Source: Bacteroidia bacterium (lineage in GTDB: Bacteria; Bacteroidota; Bacteroidia; CAILMK01; JBBDIG01). From it: 64,000 nt of DNA. Numbering within the stretch: position 1 is the stretch's first letter; every line of letters begins with the position of its first letter. The notes below the pieces were generated by a model. It was given only the letters and a program-made list of their open reading frames with translations. It ran no database searches and was not told the origin of the DNA. The translations under genes and the position numbers were made by a program. The stretch spans positions 62,001 to 126,000 of the forward strand of contig JBBDIG010000021.1 in NCBI GenBank assembly GCA_040880525.1, read 5' to 3'. Below, one piece after another: positions 18,077-26,162 of this stretch.

Positions 18077-19159
18077 CTAATTTTTTGTCATAAACGGATT
18101 TCCAAATTCAGGGTTTATCAGAAATGTTGAATCGGTCAAGGTTTTGAGAAAAGCAATTACTTTTTCTTTTTCGTTCTCTGTCAACCGAACTCCTCCCTGA
18201 TGTGCCATTCCCATTTTTGAGTCTATATTGTAGCTATTATTTATACCCTCACTATAAAAATCCAGTACTTGCACTAATGTCTCGAAACGTCCATCGTGCA
18301 TGTACGGTGCGGTGACAACAACATTTCTCAGCGAAGGAATTCTGAATTGGCCTGCATCTTTTGTCTGTCCTGTTACTTCTGCCTTTCCTTTATCTTTATA
18401 ATCGTCCGGTTTAAAGGCAGCCTCAAGTCCGTTGTTGCTAAATTTTGTTGTCGTTCCCAGGGCATCTGCATCTGTGGTGTGGCAGTGTAGGCAATCGCCT
18501 TTGGTTTGATCATTTATGAGATCGAATCCTTCTAATTCCGCTGGCGTAAAGTATGCCTCACCTCTCAGCACCTGGTCGTATTTGGAATTGTTTGAAATCA
18601 GAGTACGTTCAAATTGCGCAATCGCTTTGGCTATTAATATACTGTCAATTTCTGCGTTGCCGAAAGTCGCCTGGAATTTTGGCAGGTAAAAATCGCTTTG
18701 CCTGATGCGCTGAACTGCCGTGCTCCAGTCCAAATTCATTTCATTATGTGCTCTCAAGGGATGAAATACCTGCTCCTCAATACTTGCCGCCTTACCATCC
18801 CAGAAGAGGGCAGGATACCAGGCAAGGTTGAATAGAGGCATAGTGTTACGCTTCATTAGATCTCCGTCAATTCCTTTACTGAATCGGTTGGGTGCATCAG
18901 AAAAGGCGACTTCTTGTCTATGGCAACTTGCACAGGAAAAGGTTTTGTCAGCACTAAGGATGGGGTCGTAAAATAAGAATCTGCCCAGCTCCGCCCCTTC
19001 CAATGTTGGAGGGTTATCGGTAACAGGCATTTTGGGGAAAAACCTCAATTCGGGTAATTCATAGGGAGTGGGTTTGTCCGCATTCTTAAAACTCAAAACC
19101 ATCATAGCCGTGAATGCACCAATGAAAACTAATATGCCGCCTGTTTTATGAAAACGCAT
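18077..19159 (-). CDS. Di-haem cytochrome c peroxidase (CcpA/MauG family)
   Basis: Periplasmic enzyme reducing hydrogen peroxide with electrons from small cytochromes. The single N-terminal helix is a signal or anchor ('ILVFIGAFTAMMVLSF'). Two haem c sites are visible: CASCH at 76-80 and CLHCH at 223-227. 'GRFLFYDPILSADKTFSCAS' and 'RNTMPLFNLAW' precede and follow the first haem, and 'FRIPSLRNVVVTAPYMHDGR' is the family motif supplying the methionine region. Length (360) fits bacterial CCPs. It is read toward the YbjQ gene and lies 6 bp downstream of a T9SS cargo gene, so the three probably form one minus-strand unit. A MauG-like oxidase is an alternative. Confidence 0.93.
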   Translation of the reverse strand: MRFHKTGGILVFIGAFTAMMVLSFKNADKPTPYELPELRFFPKMPVTDNPPTLEGAELGRFLFYDPILSADKTFSCASCHRQEVAFSDAPNRFSKGIDGDLMKRNTMPLFNLAWYPALFWDGKAASIEEQVFHPLRAHNEMNLDWSTAVQRIRQSDFYLPKFQATFGNAEIDSILIAKAIAQFERTLISNNSKYDQVLRGEAYFTPAELEGFDLINDQTKGDCLHCHTTDADALGTTTKFSNNGLEAAFKPDDYKDKGKAEVTGQTKDAGQFRIPSLRNVVVTAPYMHDGRFETLVQVLDFYSEGINNSYNIDSKMGMAHQGGVRLTENEKEKVIAFLKTLTDSTFLINPEFGNPFMTKN

Positions 19160-19165
19160 GAGTTG

Positions 19166-20083
19166 CTATCGTTCAAGTACTATTTTAAATGTATTGGAAT
19201 TTATGTTGGTAAAAACGTTGAGAAAATAAATACCATTGGGGTGATTGCCAATGTCAACGTAAAACTTGGTTGGGCTGGCGTTCCACTCCTGAACAATCCT
19301 CCCTTCAACATTCACCAGTTCAATTTTCTCAATGATGTTGAACTCGTTCATTTTCTTGGTGGCAATATTGAGTCTTCCTGTTGTCGGGTTAGGAGTAACG
19401 GTCATGTATTTTTCTTGTGCCACTTCATTAACAGTATGACGAATACTATTATGTACCACCATGTTGTCAATTAACCACCCCTCTTTATGGTTGTCAACCG
19501 AATCTGATTTTAGAGTAAACCGAAATATGAGTGAATCAAAGGTTGACATCCACGATTGGTCGAGGCAAAACCAAATATCTTTCCAGGTACTGTCTGTACC
19601 ACTGAAGGCATAGTCACCGGTAATGAGAGTGTCTTGGTTGGCCGGATCAAACCCGTAGAAGTTATAAACGTATGGGTTATTGAATACGTTTTGCCATGTA
19701 TTTCCAGTGTCTGTGGAGAATTCAATGATGCCTCCGTCATAACCGCGATCCATATCCAACTTCTGTTTCCATCGAATCGCCAAAATGCCCCAACTGAACC
19801 ATTGCGCAAGGCCAAATGAAAAACGTGAAGTGTTGTTAGGCGGATAATTGTTAATCGTGTCCGTCACTATCGCATTTGGCAATGTTGCCGCACGATCAAA
19901 ACTCAATTTTTGAGGCGGTCCGATTTGCCAAACGATTGATTCTGCCGTGTCAATTTGTATGAATAAAGAATTCCCTTCGGAAGTGTCTGCACCGTCAAAG
20001 TATTGGCTAAATGTTTGGCTGTGTCCTAAAAATGGGATTGCCAGTCCGAAAAGTCCAGCGATGATTTTTGTTTTCATGTTCAT
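19166..20083 (-). CDS. Secreted protein with T9SS C-terminal sorting domain
   Basis: I place the start at the ATG at 20083, because the frame extends further upstream but the signal peptide ('MNMKTKIIAGLFGLAIPFLG') begins there. The mature part has about 210 residues of unassigned beta-rich sequence ('SFGLAQWFSWGILAIRWKQK', 'IIEFSTDTGNTWQNVF', 'WLIDNMVVHNS') that resembles a laminin-G/MAM-like jelly roll. The end has a clear type A sorting domain: 'TVTPNPTTGRLNIATKK', 'IELVNVEGRIVQEW', 'GIYFLNVFTN', 'FKIVLER'. It should be exported across the outer membrane by T9SS. It sits just upstream of the peroxidase gene on the same strand. Function unknown. Confidence 0.85.
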   Translation of the reverse strand: MNMKTKIIAGLFGLAIPFLGHSQTFSQYFDGADTSEGNSLFIQIDTAESIVWQIGPPQKLSFDRAATLPNAIVTDTINNYPPNNTSRFSFGLAQWFSWGILAIRWKQKLDMDRGYDGGIIEFSTDTGNTWQNVFNNPYVYNFYGFDPANQDTLITGDYAFSGTDSTWKDIWFCLDQSWMSTFDSLIFRFTLKSDSVDNHKEGWLIDNMVVHNSIRHTVNEVAQEKYMTVTPNPTTGRLNIATKKMNEFNIIEKIELVNVEGRIVQEWNASPTKFYVDIGNHPNGIYFLNVFTNINSNTFKIVLER

Positions 20084-20204
20084 AATTTTTATGTTTGACA
20101 ATTTGATTGTAACCAACAGATTTTCTTTAGAATACGGTTCCATGTTCACCGCTGGTCAGGGCCTGGGTTTCAAAATGATTTGTATGAATGTTCGTTTAGA
20201 TTAT

Positions 20205-20834
20205 TTATTCCGTCTGTAATTTTCTAAAACTGCAAAAAACAAAGTTCTGAATGGTGTCAAATGGTGTCCTGTGGTCAACCGTAACACACCTAATTTTCTC
20301 GAACAAATTTTCCAGTCTTTCAGTCATTGTTCTTTCCGAATATTGTTTTATTTCGATTCCGCTGCACTTTTTTGGTCCTTGTTCGGAAAACGTCCCGATT
20401 ACCAAAATACCGGTCGTTGAAATGCCGCATTGTGCGGTTTCAAGGTAATTGGAGATTTCCTTTTGATCTGTCAGAAAATGGAATGCTGCCCGGTCGTGCC
20501 AAAAGTCGTATTGCACAGTGGGTTGAAATTTCGCAGCATCAGCCACAATCCATTTTACATTATTAGCCTGTTGGCCAAGTCGCTTTTTTGCTCTTTCAAT
20601 AGCTGCTTCCGAAATGTCGAGTACGGTAATGTCCTGATAACCCCTGGCAAGCAAATGGTCAACTAAAAAACTGTCGCCACCGCCAATATCAATGATTTTG
20701 GCAGTTGAAGGCACATTAAATTCTTCAATGAAATCAAGGGAAGTTTCCGGTGTCGGCTGATACCAGCTTACTTCATTTATTTGTTTTGTACGATATATGT
20801 CCTCCCAATGCTTTTTTCTGTCAAAGTACTCCAT
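20205..20834 (-). CDS. Class I SAM-dependent methyltransferase
   Basis: Cytosolic protein of 209 residues. It begins with 'FDRKKHWEDIYRTKQINEVS', typical of small-molecule methyltransferases of the UbiE/TPMT-like group. The SAM site follows: motif I 'KIIDIGGGDSFLVDHLL', the acidic end of strand 2 in 'ITVLDISEAAIERAKKRL', motif II 'VKWIVADAAKF' and 'YDFWHDRAAFHFL'. The substrate cannot be told. It is followed by the T9SS cargo gene in the same direction after a gap of about 120 bp, with no obvious link. Confidence 0.9.
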   Translation of the reverse strand: MEYFDRKKHWEDIYRTKQINEVSWYQPTPETSLDFIEEFNVPSTAKIIDIGGGDSFLVDHLLARGYQDITVLDISEAAIERAKKRLGQQANNVKWIVADAAKFQPTVQYDFWHDRAAFHFLTDQKEISNYLETAQCGISTTGILVIGTFSEQGPKKCSGIEIKQYSERTMTERLENLFEKIRCVTVDHRTPFDTIQNFVFCSFRKLQTE

Positions 20835-20864
20835 TTTATCCTGTCTGTTTAGGTTGCTGTAATA

Positions 20865-21061
20865 TCATCCTTCATTGCTCTCGCTCTCGCCAGTCAAAAA
20901 TAAGCAAAAGTTACCTCTAAGTTTACGGTAAATCACCTGATGATAAGCGGGCATGCATCCGCTTTTTTTCCTTTTTTCCAGCGGATAGCAAATACATTCT
21001 CTCTTTCTTTAAAGAGAGTTTTGAACAAATTCAGTTTTTCATTTTCTGCATATTGTTTCAT
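20865..21061 (-). pseudogene. Degenerate N-terminal fragment resembling the TOTE conflict-system primase
   Basis: Reading the minus strand from the ATG at 21061 gives 'NLFKTLFKERENVFAIRWKK', then 'GKK' and a stop at 20933 after 42 codons. If one base is restored in the A7 run at 20964-20970, the frame continues 'SGCMPAYHQVIYRKLRGNF' and on to a stop at 20865. The 'LF..LF..RE.V..IRW..G.KSGY.PA' pattern is how the archaeo-eukaryotic primase of TOTE conflict elements begins, from memory of the family. Homology ends after 'MPAY'. It is a frameshifted stub, with no helicase or nuclease part nearby. The 26-codon frame 21134-21211 (minus) just upstream is unrecognised. Confidence 0.5.
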
Positions 21062-21255
21062 CTTGGCGATTTGTCAATCAGACAATTTTATCTGAATTCT
21101 CCAACGTGCTGTTTTCCGATCCTGCTATTTTTATTACACCTTACACCGGCATCCGGCATCTCTTAATTTTTTAATGGTCCTTTCTTCGATGCTTTCGCTC
21201 TTACTTGCCATAATATATTGGCACTCAATTGTATGATAAATCAAAAATCAGCCTT

Positions 21256-21420
21256 TCATGGATGCTCCACATTATAGCTATTGGCGTATCGAAGCTTCTT
21301 ATTACCGAACAAGCCTTTATTCTCAAAAGCCGAATTATCTTGTTCAAGAATCGCAATTGGAGTATTGTTAATAATATGCTGAACTCTACCTGCCGGATTA
21401 TTGTCTACACAGATATTCAT
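21256..21420 (-). CDS. Possible 54-residue ORF of unknown function
   Basis: The minus-strand frame from an ATG at 21420 reads 'MNICVDNNPAGRVQHIINNT' and ends 'RYANSYNVEHP' before a TAA. Its amino-acid make-up looks natural, unlike the shadow frame that extends it across the DUF72 gene. The family is not recognised, and it sits in a 600-bp stretch with other gene scraps, so it may be another fragment. The rest of 20835-21435 shows nothing further. Confidence 0.3.
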   Translation of the reverse strand: MNICVDNNPAGRVQHIINNTPIAILEQDNSAFENKGLFGNKKLRYANSYNVEHP

Positions 21421-21435
21421 CAATAAAACAAAAAA

Positions 21436-22308
21436 ATGAAGTTTGGAAAGATAGCCGATCCATCCGAGATAGATTTCTCCTTGCCGGCTGAGCATTCTGA
21501 CACGATACGGATCCTGCAGAAACAAAAGAAAACAGCCAGGCCTCCTGTTTACATCGGCTGTGCTAAATGGAACCGGCAGGATCTGAAGGGTTTTTATCCG
21601 CGCGGTACCAAAGACGAGCTTGCCTATTACGCCACGCAGTTCAATTCCATAGAACTTAATGCTACCTTTTATCAGCAATACGATGCCGGGCAAATGGAGA
21701 AATGGAAGCAGAAAGTACCGCAGGGTTTCAGGTTTTATCCGAAGATCCCGCAGCGCATCAGCCACTTTGGGCGGCTCAGCAACGTGGAAGCTCTCACCGA
21801 AACAACCTGCGAGTGCTACCGTGCGTTTGGTGAAAATCTTGGCATTACCTTCCTGCAAATGCCGGATAACTTTGGGCCGAAGAATTTTGACAGGCTGGAG
21901 AGCTTTCTGCAAAACTGGCCGGGTGACATGCGGCTGGCGCTTGAACTGCGCAACAAACTGTGGTACAAGGACAGCGATATAACTGATCGCCTCTGCCATC
22001 TCATGGAGCAGCATGCCATTACCCATGTACTCACTGACACAGCAGGCAGGCGCGACTTGTTGCACATGCGATTTACCACTCCTTTTACCTTTATCCGCTA
22101 TGTGGGTGCAAACCACGAAAGCGACTATACCCGCATTGACGACTGGTTTAAGCGGCTGAAACAATGGATTGCCGGGGGTGTACAGGAAATCAACTTCTTC
22201 ATTCACCAAAACCTGGAGAAAGAATCACCACTGCTTTCCGCAAAGCTTGTGAAACGATTCAATGAAGAATTGGGGTATGACCTGCCATTGCCGGCTATTG
22301 CAAAGTGA
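21436..22308 (+). CDS. DUF72 (YecE-like) protein
   Basis: 290 residues matching the DUF72 TIM-barrel family: 'VYIGCAKWNRQDLKGFYPRG', 'YATQFNSIELNATFYQ', 'RFYPKIPQRISHFGRL', 'LGITFLQMPDNFGPKNFDRL', 'LALELRNKLWY' and 'FTFIRYVGANH'. The family is widespread; a xylose-isomerase-like fold is known but no reaction is established. The first about 37 residues are a variable extension, so a later start is possible, but the ATG at 21436 is the first in frame. It faces ftsZ convergently and has no clear operon partner. Confidence 0.9.
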   Translation: MKFGKIADPSEIDFSLPAEHSDTIRILQKQKKTARPPVYIGCAKWNRQDLKGFYPRGTKDELAYYATQFNSIELNATFYQQYDAGQMEKWKQKVPQGFRFYPKIPQRISHFGRLSNVEALTETTCECYRAFGENLGITFLQMPDNFGPKNFDRLESFLQNWPGDMRLALELRNKLWYKDSDITDRLCHLMEQHAITHVLTDTAGRRDLLHMRFTTPFTFIRYVGANHESDYTRIDDWFKRLKQWIAGGVQEINFFIHQNLEKESPLLSAKLVKRFNEELGYDLPLPAIAK

Positions 22309-22356
22309 GAGATAATTAATCTGGACCCAGAGCAGGCCTTTCCTTTTGCACTACGC

Positions 22357-22390
22357 AAAAAAACCCCCGGCAGCCGAAGCTACAGGGGGC
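22357..22390 (-). terminator. Intrinsic terminator of the dcw operon
   Basis: On the minus strand the arms CCCCCTGTAGC and GCTGCCGGGGG pair around a TTCG tetraloop, with small mismatches, and a run of seven Ts follows. It lies about 50 bp past the ftsZ stop, at the expected end of the cluster. Confidence 0.92.
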
Positions 22391-22437
22391 TTACAAACAG
22401 AAAAACTCAGGGACTTAAAAAATTCGGCAGTGAAATG

Positions 22438-23937
22438 CTAATCTACATTATCATGAAGAAAGCCATTGCTGGGACGTATTTCAGGCTTTTCCTCTTTTTC
22501 TTCGAGCGAGTAGCGCGAAATATTGCTGTCAGATGAATGGGGCACTTTGTCGAGCTGTACGTTCCTGCGCTTAAAGGCCGGTTCTGATTCAATCTGGTCC
22601 AGGTCAGTCTTCACGCTGAAACTCAATCGCTTCAACTTCTCTACGCGCAAATCCCGCTTTTTCCGCGCAAGCTCTCCTCTCAGTTTTACCTCCAGCGATT
22701 GCTGATCCTGTTTCTCATCATCATTCTCTTCTGCAACATTTTCTTCGTTCACTTTCATTTCCATTTCCTGCTCCAGGGCTTCCTGTTCGGCCTCTTCTGC
22801 TTCTATGTCGCTGACAAGACGAGGTTCTTCCTCTGCCTGCGCTTCTTCCCTGCGCTGCTCAAACAAAAACATCTGCTGCGTGGGCGATTTAACCGGCTCT
22901 TTCTCATCCAGCTTTCTCACCACTTTCTCCGGTTTCTCCTTCAGGCTTTTGTTGTGCTTGCCTTCAAATGCAGTGGCGATAATGGTCACAGAAATTTTTT
23001 CTGAAAGCGATTCATCATAACAATGGCCCCAGATCATATCCGCATCAAGACCAACTTCCTCCTGGATGTAATCCGTAATAATTGAGATCTCATCCATCAG
23101 GATCTCCTTTGTTCCGGAGGTAATATTGAGGAGAATGTACTTCGCTCCCTGGATGTCATTCTCGTCAAGGAGTGGCGACTTTATGGCCTGTTCCACTGCT
23201 TTCAACGCGCGGTCCTCACCCTCTGCTGTGCCGGAGCCCATAATGGCTGCACCGCTGTTGGCCATCGTGGTTCTGACGTCCTCAAAATCCACATTGATGT
23301 AGCCCGGCACCGTAATGATCTCCGCTATGCCTTTTGCTGCTGTAGAGAGAATTTCATCGGCATTCCCAAAAGCCTTTGAGAGCGGCAGGTTTCCATAAAT
23401 TTCCCGCAACTTCTCATTGCTGATGAGGAGGAGTGTATCCACATTGGCCTTTAACTGCTCAATGCCTTCTATGGCTTTTCGTCTGCGCTTTAATCCCTCA
23501 AAAGTAAAAGGCGTTGTAACGATGCCCACGGTGAGGATACCCATATCGCGCGCGGCTTTGGCAATAATCGGAGCCGCGCCAGTGCCGGTACCGCCTCCCA
23601 TTCCTGCCGTTATAAAAAGCATTTTTGTTTCCTTCATTAACAGGTTCTTGATGTCCTCAAGATTCTCCATTGCTGCGTTCTTTCCCACTTCAGGATCAGA
23701 GCCTGCTCCGCGGCCCTCGGTGAGGTTTGAACCCAGTTGAATTCTGTTGGGCACGGGGCTTAGCTCAAGAGATTGTGAATCAGTATTACAAATGGCGAAT
23801 TCTACACCCTTGATGCCTTGCTCGTACATGTGATTCACCGCATTGCTTCCCCCGCCCCCTACACCTATTACTTTAATAATAGAGCTTTGGATCTTAGGAA
23901 TGTCGAATTTTAAATCCTCGGTTTTCATTGTTCTCAA
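22438..23937 (-). CDS. ftsZ: Cell division GTPase FtsZ
   Basis: Tubulin homologue that polymerises at mid-cell to form the Z ring. The tubulin signature 'GGGTGTGAAPIIAKAARD' and the N-terminal 'IKVIGVGGGGSNAVNHMYEQ' are intact, as is 'DFEDVRTTMANSGAAIMGSG'. After the about 330-residue globular core comes a long Glu-rich linker with several 'EE' clusters, and the chain ends in the peptide 'NGFLHDNVD' usual for Bacteroidota FtsZ. Start may be Met1 or Met4. Last gene of the dcw cluster, 134 bp after ftsA and about 50 bp before the terminator. That gap is the widest in the cluster and could hold an extra promoter, though no clear motif was seen. Confidence 0.98.
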   Translation of the reverse strand: MRTMKTEDLKFDIPKIQSSIIKVIGVGGGGSNAVNHMYEQGIKGVEFAICNTDSQSLELSPVPNRIQLGSNLTEGRGAGSDPEVGKNAAMENLEDIKNLLMKETKMLFITAGMGGGTGTGAAPIIAKAARDMGILTVGIVTTPFTFEGLKRRRKAIEGIEQLKANVDTLLLISNEKLREIYGNLPLSKAFGNADEILSTAAKGIAEIITVPGYINVDFEDVRTTMANSGAAIMGSGTAEGEDRALKAVEQAIKSPLLDENDIQGAKYILLNITSGTKEILMDEISIITDYIQEEVGLDADMIWGHCYDESLSEKISVTIIATAFEGKHNKSLKEKPEKVVRKLDEKEPVKSPTQQMFLFEQRREEAQAEEEPRLVSDIEAEEAEQEALEQEMEMKVNEENVAEENDDEKQDQQSLEVKLRGELARKKRDLRVEKLKRLSFSVKTDLDQIESEPAFKRRNVQLDKVPHSSDSNISRYSLEEKEEKPEIRPSNGFLHDNVD

Positions 23938-24071
23938 TTTTAATTAAAAAATCTGTTTGTTCTGTTTTGGGATTTAATAAAAAAACACAATTTTAATTTA
24001 TCAAATCCTCAAGCTGGTTTTACAGATCCCAGGTTTAAAAAAATAATTAAACCTGAATCAATAAAACAAAA

Positions 24072-25373
24072 TCACTTAATATAATCGTCCATGCCGCTAT
24101 CATCCTCCAGCCATTTTTTTCCTTTAGAAAATATAGAAGCATACCAGGGATCGCGCGCTGGTTTGCCATTTTCCTTAGCCGGATCCTTCAGGTTTCCGGG
24201 CTGGGTCAGCGAGCTTTTCCTGCGTGCGTTCAATCCTCTGATCACGAGGCCAATTCCGGTAGCGTACATCGGGCTTTTCACTTCCTCGATCATCCCTTTT
24301 GAAAGATGCTCTGTAGGATAACCGATGCGCGTATCCATTCCGGTAATATATTCCACGAGCTGAGTAATGTGCTTCAACTGTGCTCCACCGCCTGTGAGCA
24401 CGATGCCACAGATCAGTTTCTTTTCGAAGCCACTGCTTTTGATCTCGTAATAAACATGCTCAAATATCTCCTCCACCCTCGCCTGGATGATATGCGCCAG
24501 GTTTCTTACGCTGATTTCCTTGGGTTCGCGCCCTTTCAGTCCCGGAATTGAAATGATCTCGTTCTCGCGTGTTTCATCAGCCAGCGCAGAACCGAACTTC
24601 ACTTTCAGCGTCTCTGCCTGGCGTTTCATCACCGTGCAGCCGTCTTTAATATCTTCAGTAATAATATTTCCGCCTAAAGGAATTACAGCCGTGTGCCGGA
24701 TAATTCCTTCCTGGAAAATAGCGATGTCAGTGGTTCCTCCTCCAATATCAACAAGCGCCACCCCCGCTTCTTTTTCTTCTTCGGCCAGCACCGCCTCTGC
24801 TGATGCGATGGGCTCCAGAATGAGTCCGGCTACTTCAAGTCCTGCTTTGGTTACGCAACGATGGATATTTTTGGCTGCCGTCACTTTGCCGGTGATAATG
24901 TGGAAGTTACCTTCCAGCCGTACCCCGGCCATGCCAATCGGATCTTTGATGCCATGCTCGCTGTCCACCGTATATTCCTGTGGAATGACATGAATGATCT
25001 CCTCTCCCGGCTGCATCACCAACTTGTGCATATCATTTATGAGCCGGTCAGTATCATCATAATTGATTTCATCCTCTGCCCGGTTGCGCACAATGATGCC
25101 CCGGTGCTGAAGGCTTTTGATGTGCTGCCCTGCAATTCCTACATGCACCACCTTGATCTCCACATCGCTCTTCATGCCTGACTGCTCCACGGCATTTTTT
25201 ATTGCATCCACGGTTTTGTCAATATTGGTAACCACGCCACGAGAGACGCCAGCCGATTCGCAACGGCCAAGCCCTAAAATATCAATTTTTCCGTATTCAT
25301 TTTTACGGCCCACTATTGCGCAGATCTTTGTCGTCCCGATGTCAAGTCCCACAATTATTTCTGAGTTTTCCAT
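24072..25373 (-). CDS. ftsA: Cell division protein FtsA
   Basis: Actin-like ATPase that links FtsZ filaments to the membrane. Visible motifs are phosphate-1 'IIVGLDIGTTKICAIVGR', the 1C-type region around 'IVTNIDKTVDAIKNAV', phosphate-2 'VALVDIGGGTTDIAIF', and adenosine motif 'CGIVLTGGGAQLKHI'. Length 433. The C-terminus ends 'WLEDDSGMDDYIK', so the amphipathic membrane helix of E. coli FtsA is not obvious, as often in this phylum. It starts 3 bp after ftsQ. Confidence 0.97.
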   Translation of the reverse strand: MENSEIIVGLDIGTTKICAIVGRKNEYGKIDILGLGRCESAGVSRGVVTNIDKTVDAIKNAVEQSGMKSDVEIKVVHVGIAGQHIKSLQHRGIIVRNRAEDEINYDDTDRLINDMHKLVMQPGEEIIHVIPQEYTVDSEHGIKDPIGMAGVRLEGNFHIITGKVTAAKNIHRCVTKAGLEVAGLILEPIASAEAVLAEEEKEAGVALVDIGGGTTDIAIFQEGIIRHTAVIPLGGNIITEDIKDGCTVMKRQAETLKVKFGSALADETRENEIISIPGLKGREPKEISVRNLAHIIQARVEEIFEHVYYEIKSSGFEKKLICGIVLTGGGAQLKHITQLVEYITGMDTRIGYPTEHLSKGMIEEVKSPMYATGIGLVIRGLNARRKSSLTQPGNLKDPAKENGKPARDPWYASIFSKGKKWLEDDSGMDDYIK

Positions 25374-25376
25374 GCT

Positions 25377-26162
25377 TTATCTGTTTGCTATTATTTGATC
25401 CTTGTATTTCACGTTTATCATCCGGTAGGTGTCCCATCCTTCCTTTGGCAGCGCCTCCCTGTAAAAAATGCTGAGCCGCCCGAATTTTTCATCCAAATCA
25501 TCGAAACTTCCGAAAAGCACCTCGTGCCTCCCCACCCTCGGAATGATCATTAATTCACGGTTGGCATCCACCTGCACATGGCCTGTGAGGGCATTGTAAA
25601 ACGCGTGATCTTCCAGGTACAGCGCCAGCCGATATAGATCCTGAACCAGTTCCGTGCGTACCGAGTCATCCTTTCCCAGCCCCTCTTCTATGTGGCCCGT
25701 AGCAAGGAGTACTCTTGCGCTGTATTTGGGATTTAGCGGCATTTTCATTCCATTCCTGTCAATGTAATATCCCTGGCCGCTCTTGCTCCAGATACGAAGC
25801 AAAGGTTGACGTTGCTCCACACGGGCCCGAAGTTCACCGTGAAGCGTAGTATAAACCTGGGCATCCCGCACAAAGGCATTCTCCTTCAGCTTTTCCTCCA
25901 GCCGCTCCAGCTCTATTTGCGATAGCTTCCGGCTAACCGGGGAATCAAAATTCTGGTCAGTAATGATAGAATGTATCATGTCCTCAGACACAAACCGTAA
26001 TTCCGGATTAGCGATCTCTACCTCTATTTTGTGGCAAGTGGATTCCTTGCCATGCCGCTCTGCAAAGGCAATAAAAACCACCATCAGCAAAAGCCCGCAC
26101 ACCGCCAGGATCAGGTTATTTTGCTTCTTCAGCATTTCTTTTATTTCATTCCATTTCTTCAT
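25377..26162 (-). CDS. ftsQ: Cell division protein FtsQ
   Basis: Bitopic divisome protein that recruits the septal synthase complex. A short cytosolic tail, one helix ('LILAVCGLLLMVVFIAFA', about 16-33), a POTRA-like segment ('FVSEDMIHSIITDQNF', 'VRDAQVYTTLHGELRARVEQ') and a beta-rich domain ending 'YRMINVKYKDQIIANR' are visible. Sequence similarity within this family is low; position between murC and ftsA settles the call. The start overlaps the murC stop by 4 bp. Confidence 0.92.
   Translation of the reverse strand: MKKWNEIKEMLKKQNNLILAVCGLLLMVVFIAFAERHGKESTCHKIEVEIANPELRFVSEDMIHSIITDQNFDSPVSRKLSQIELERLEEKLKENAFVRDAQVYTTLHGELRARVEQRQPLLRIWSKSGQGYYIDRNGMKMPLNPKYSARVLLATGHIEEGLGKDDSVRTELVQDLYRLALYLEDHAFYNALTGHVQVDANRELMIIPRVGRHEVLFGSFDDLDEKFGRLSIFYREALPKEGWDTYRMINVKYKDQIIANR

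Noticed and set aside
20835-21435. Methyltransferase plus neighbouring scraps considered as a restriction-modification system
   Set aside because: The methyltransferase is of the small-molecule type without a target-recognition domain, and no nuclease gene is present.
21256-22209. 317-residue minus-strand ORF over the DUF72 gene
   Set aside because: The plus strand encodes a clear DUF72 protein; the antisense frame is a shadow. Only its last 54 codons lie outside and are listed separately with low confidence.
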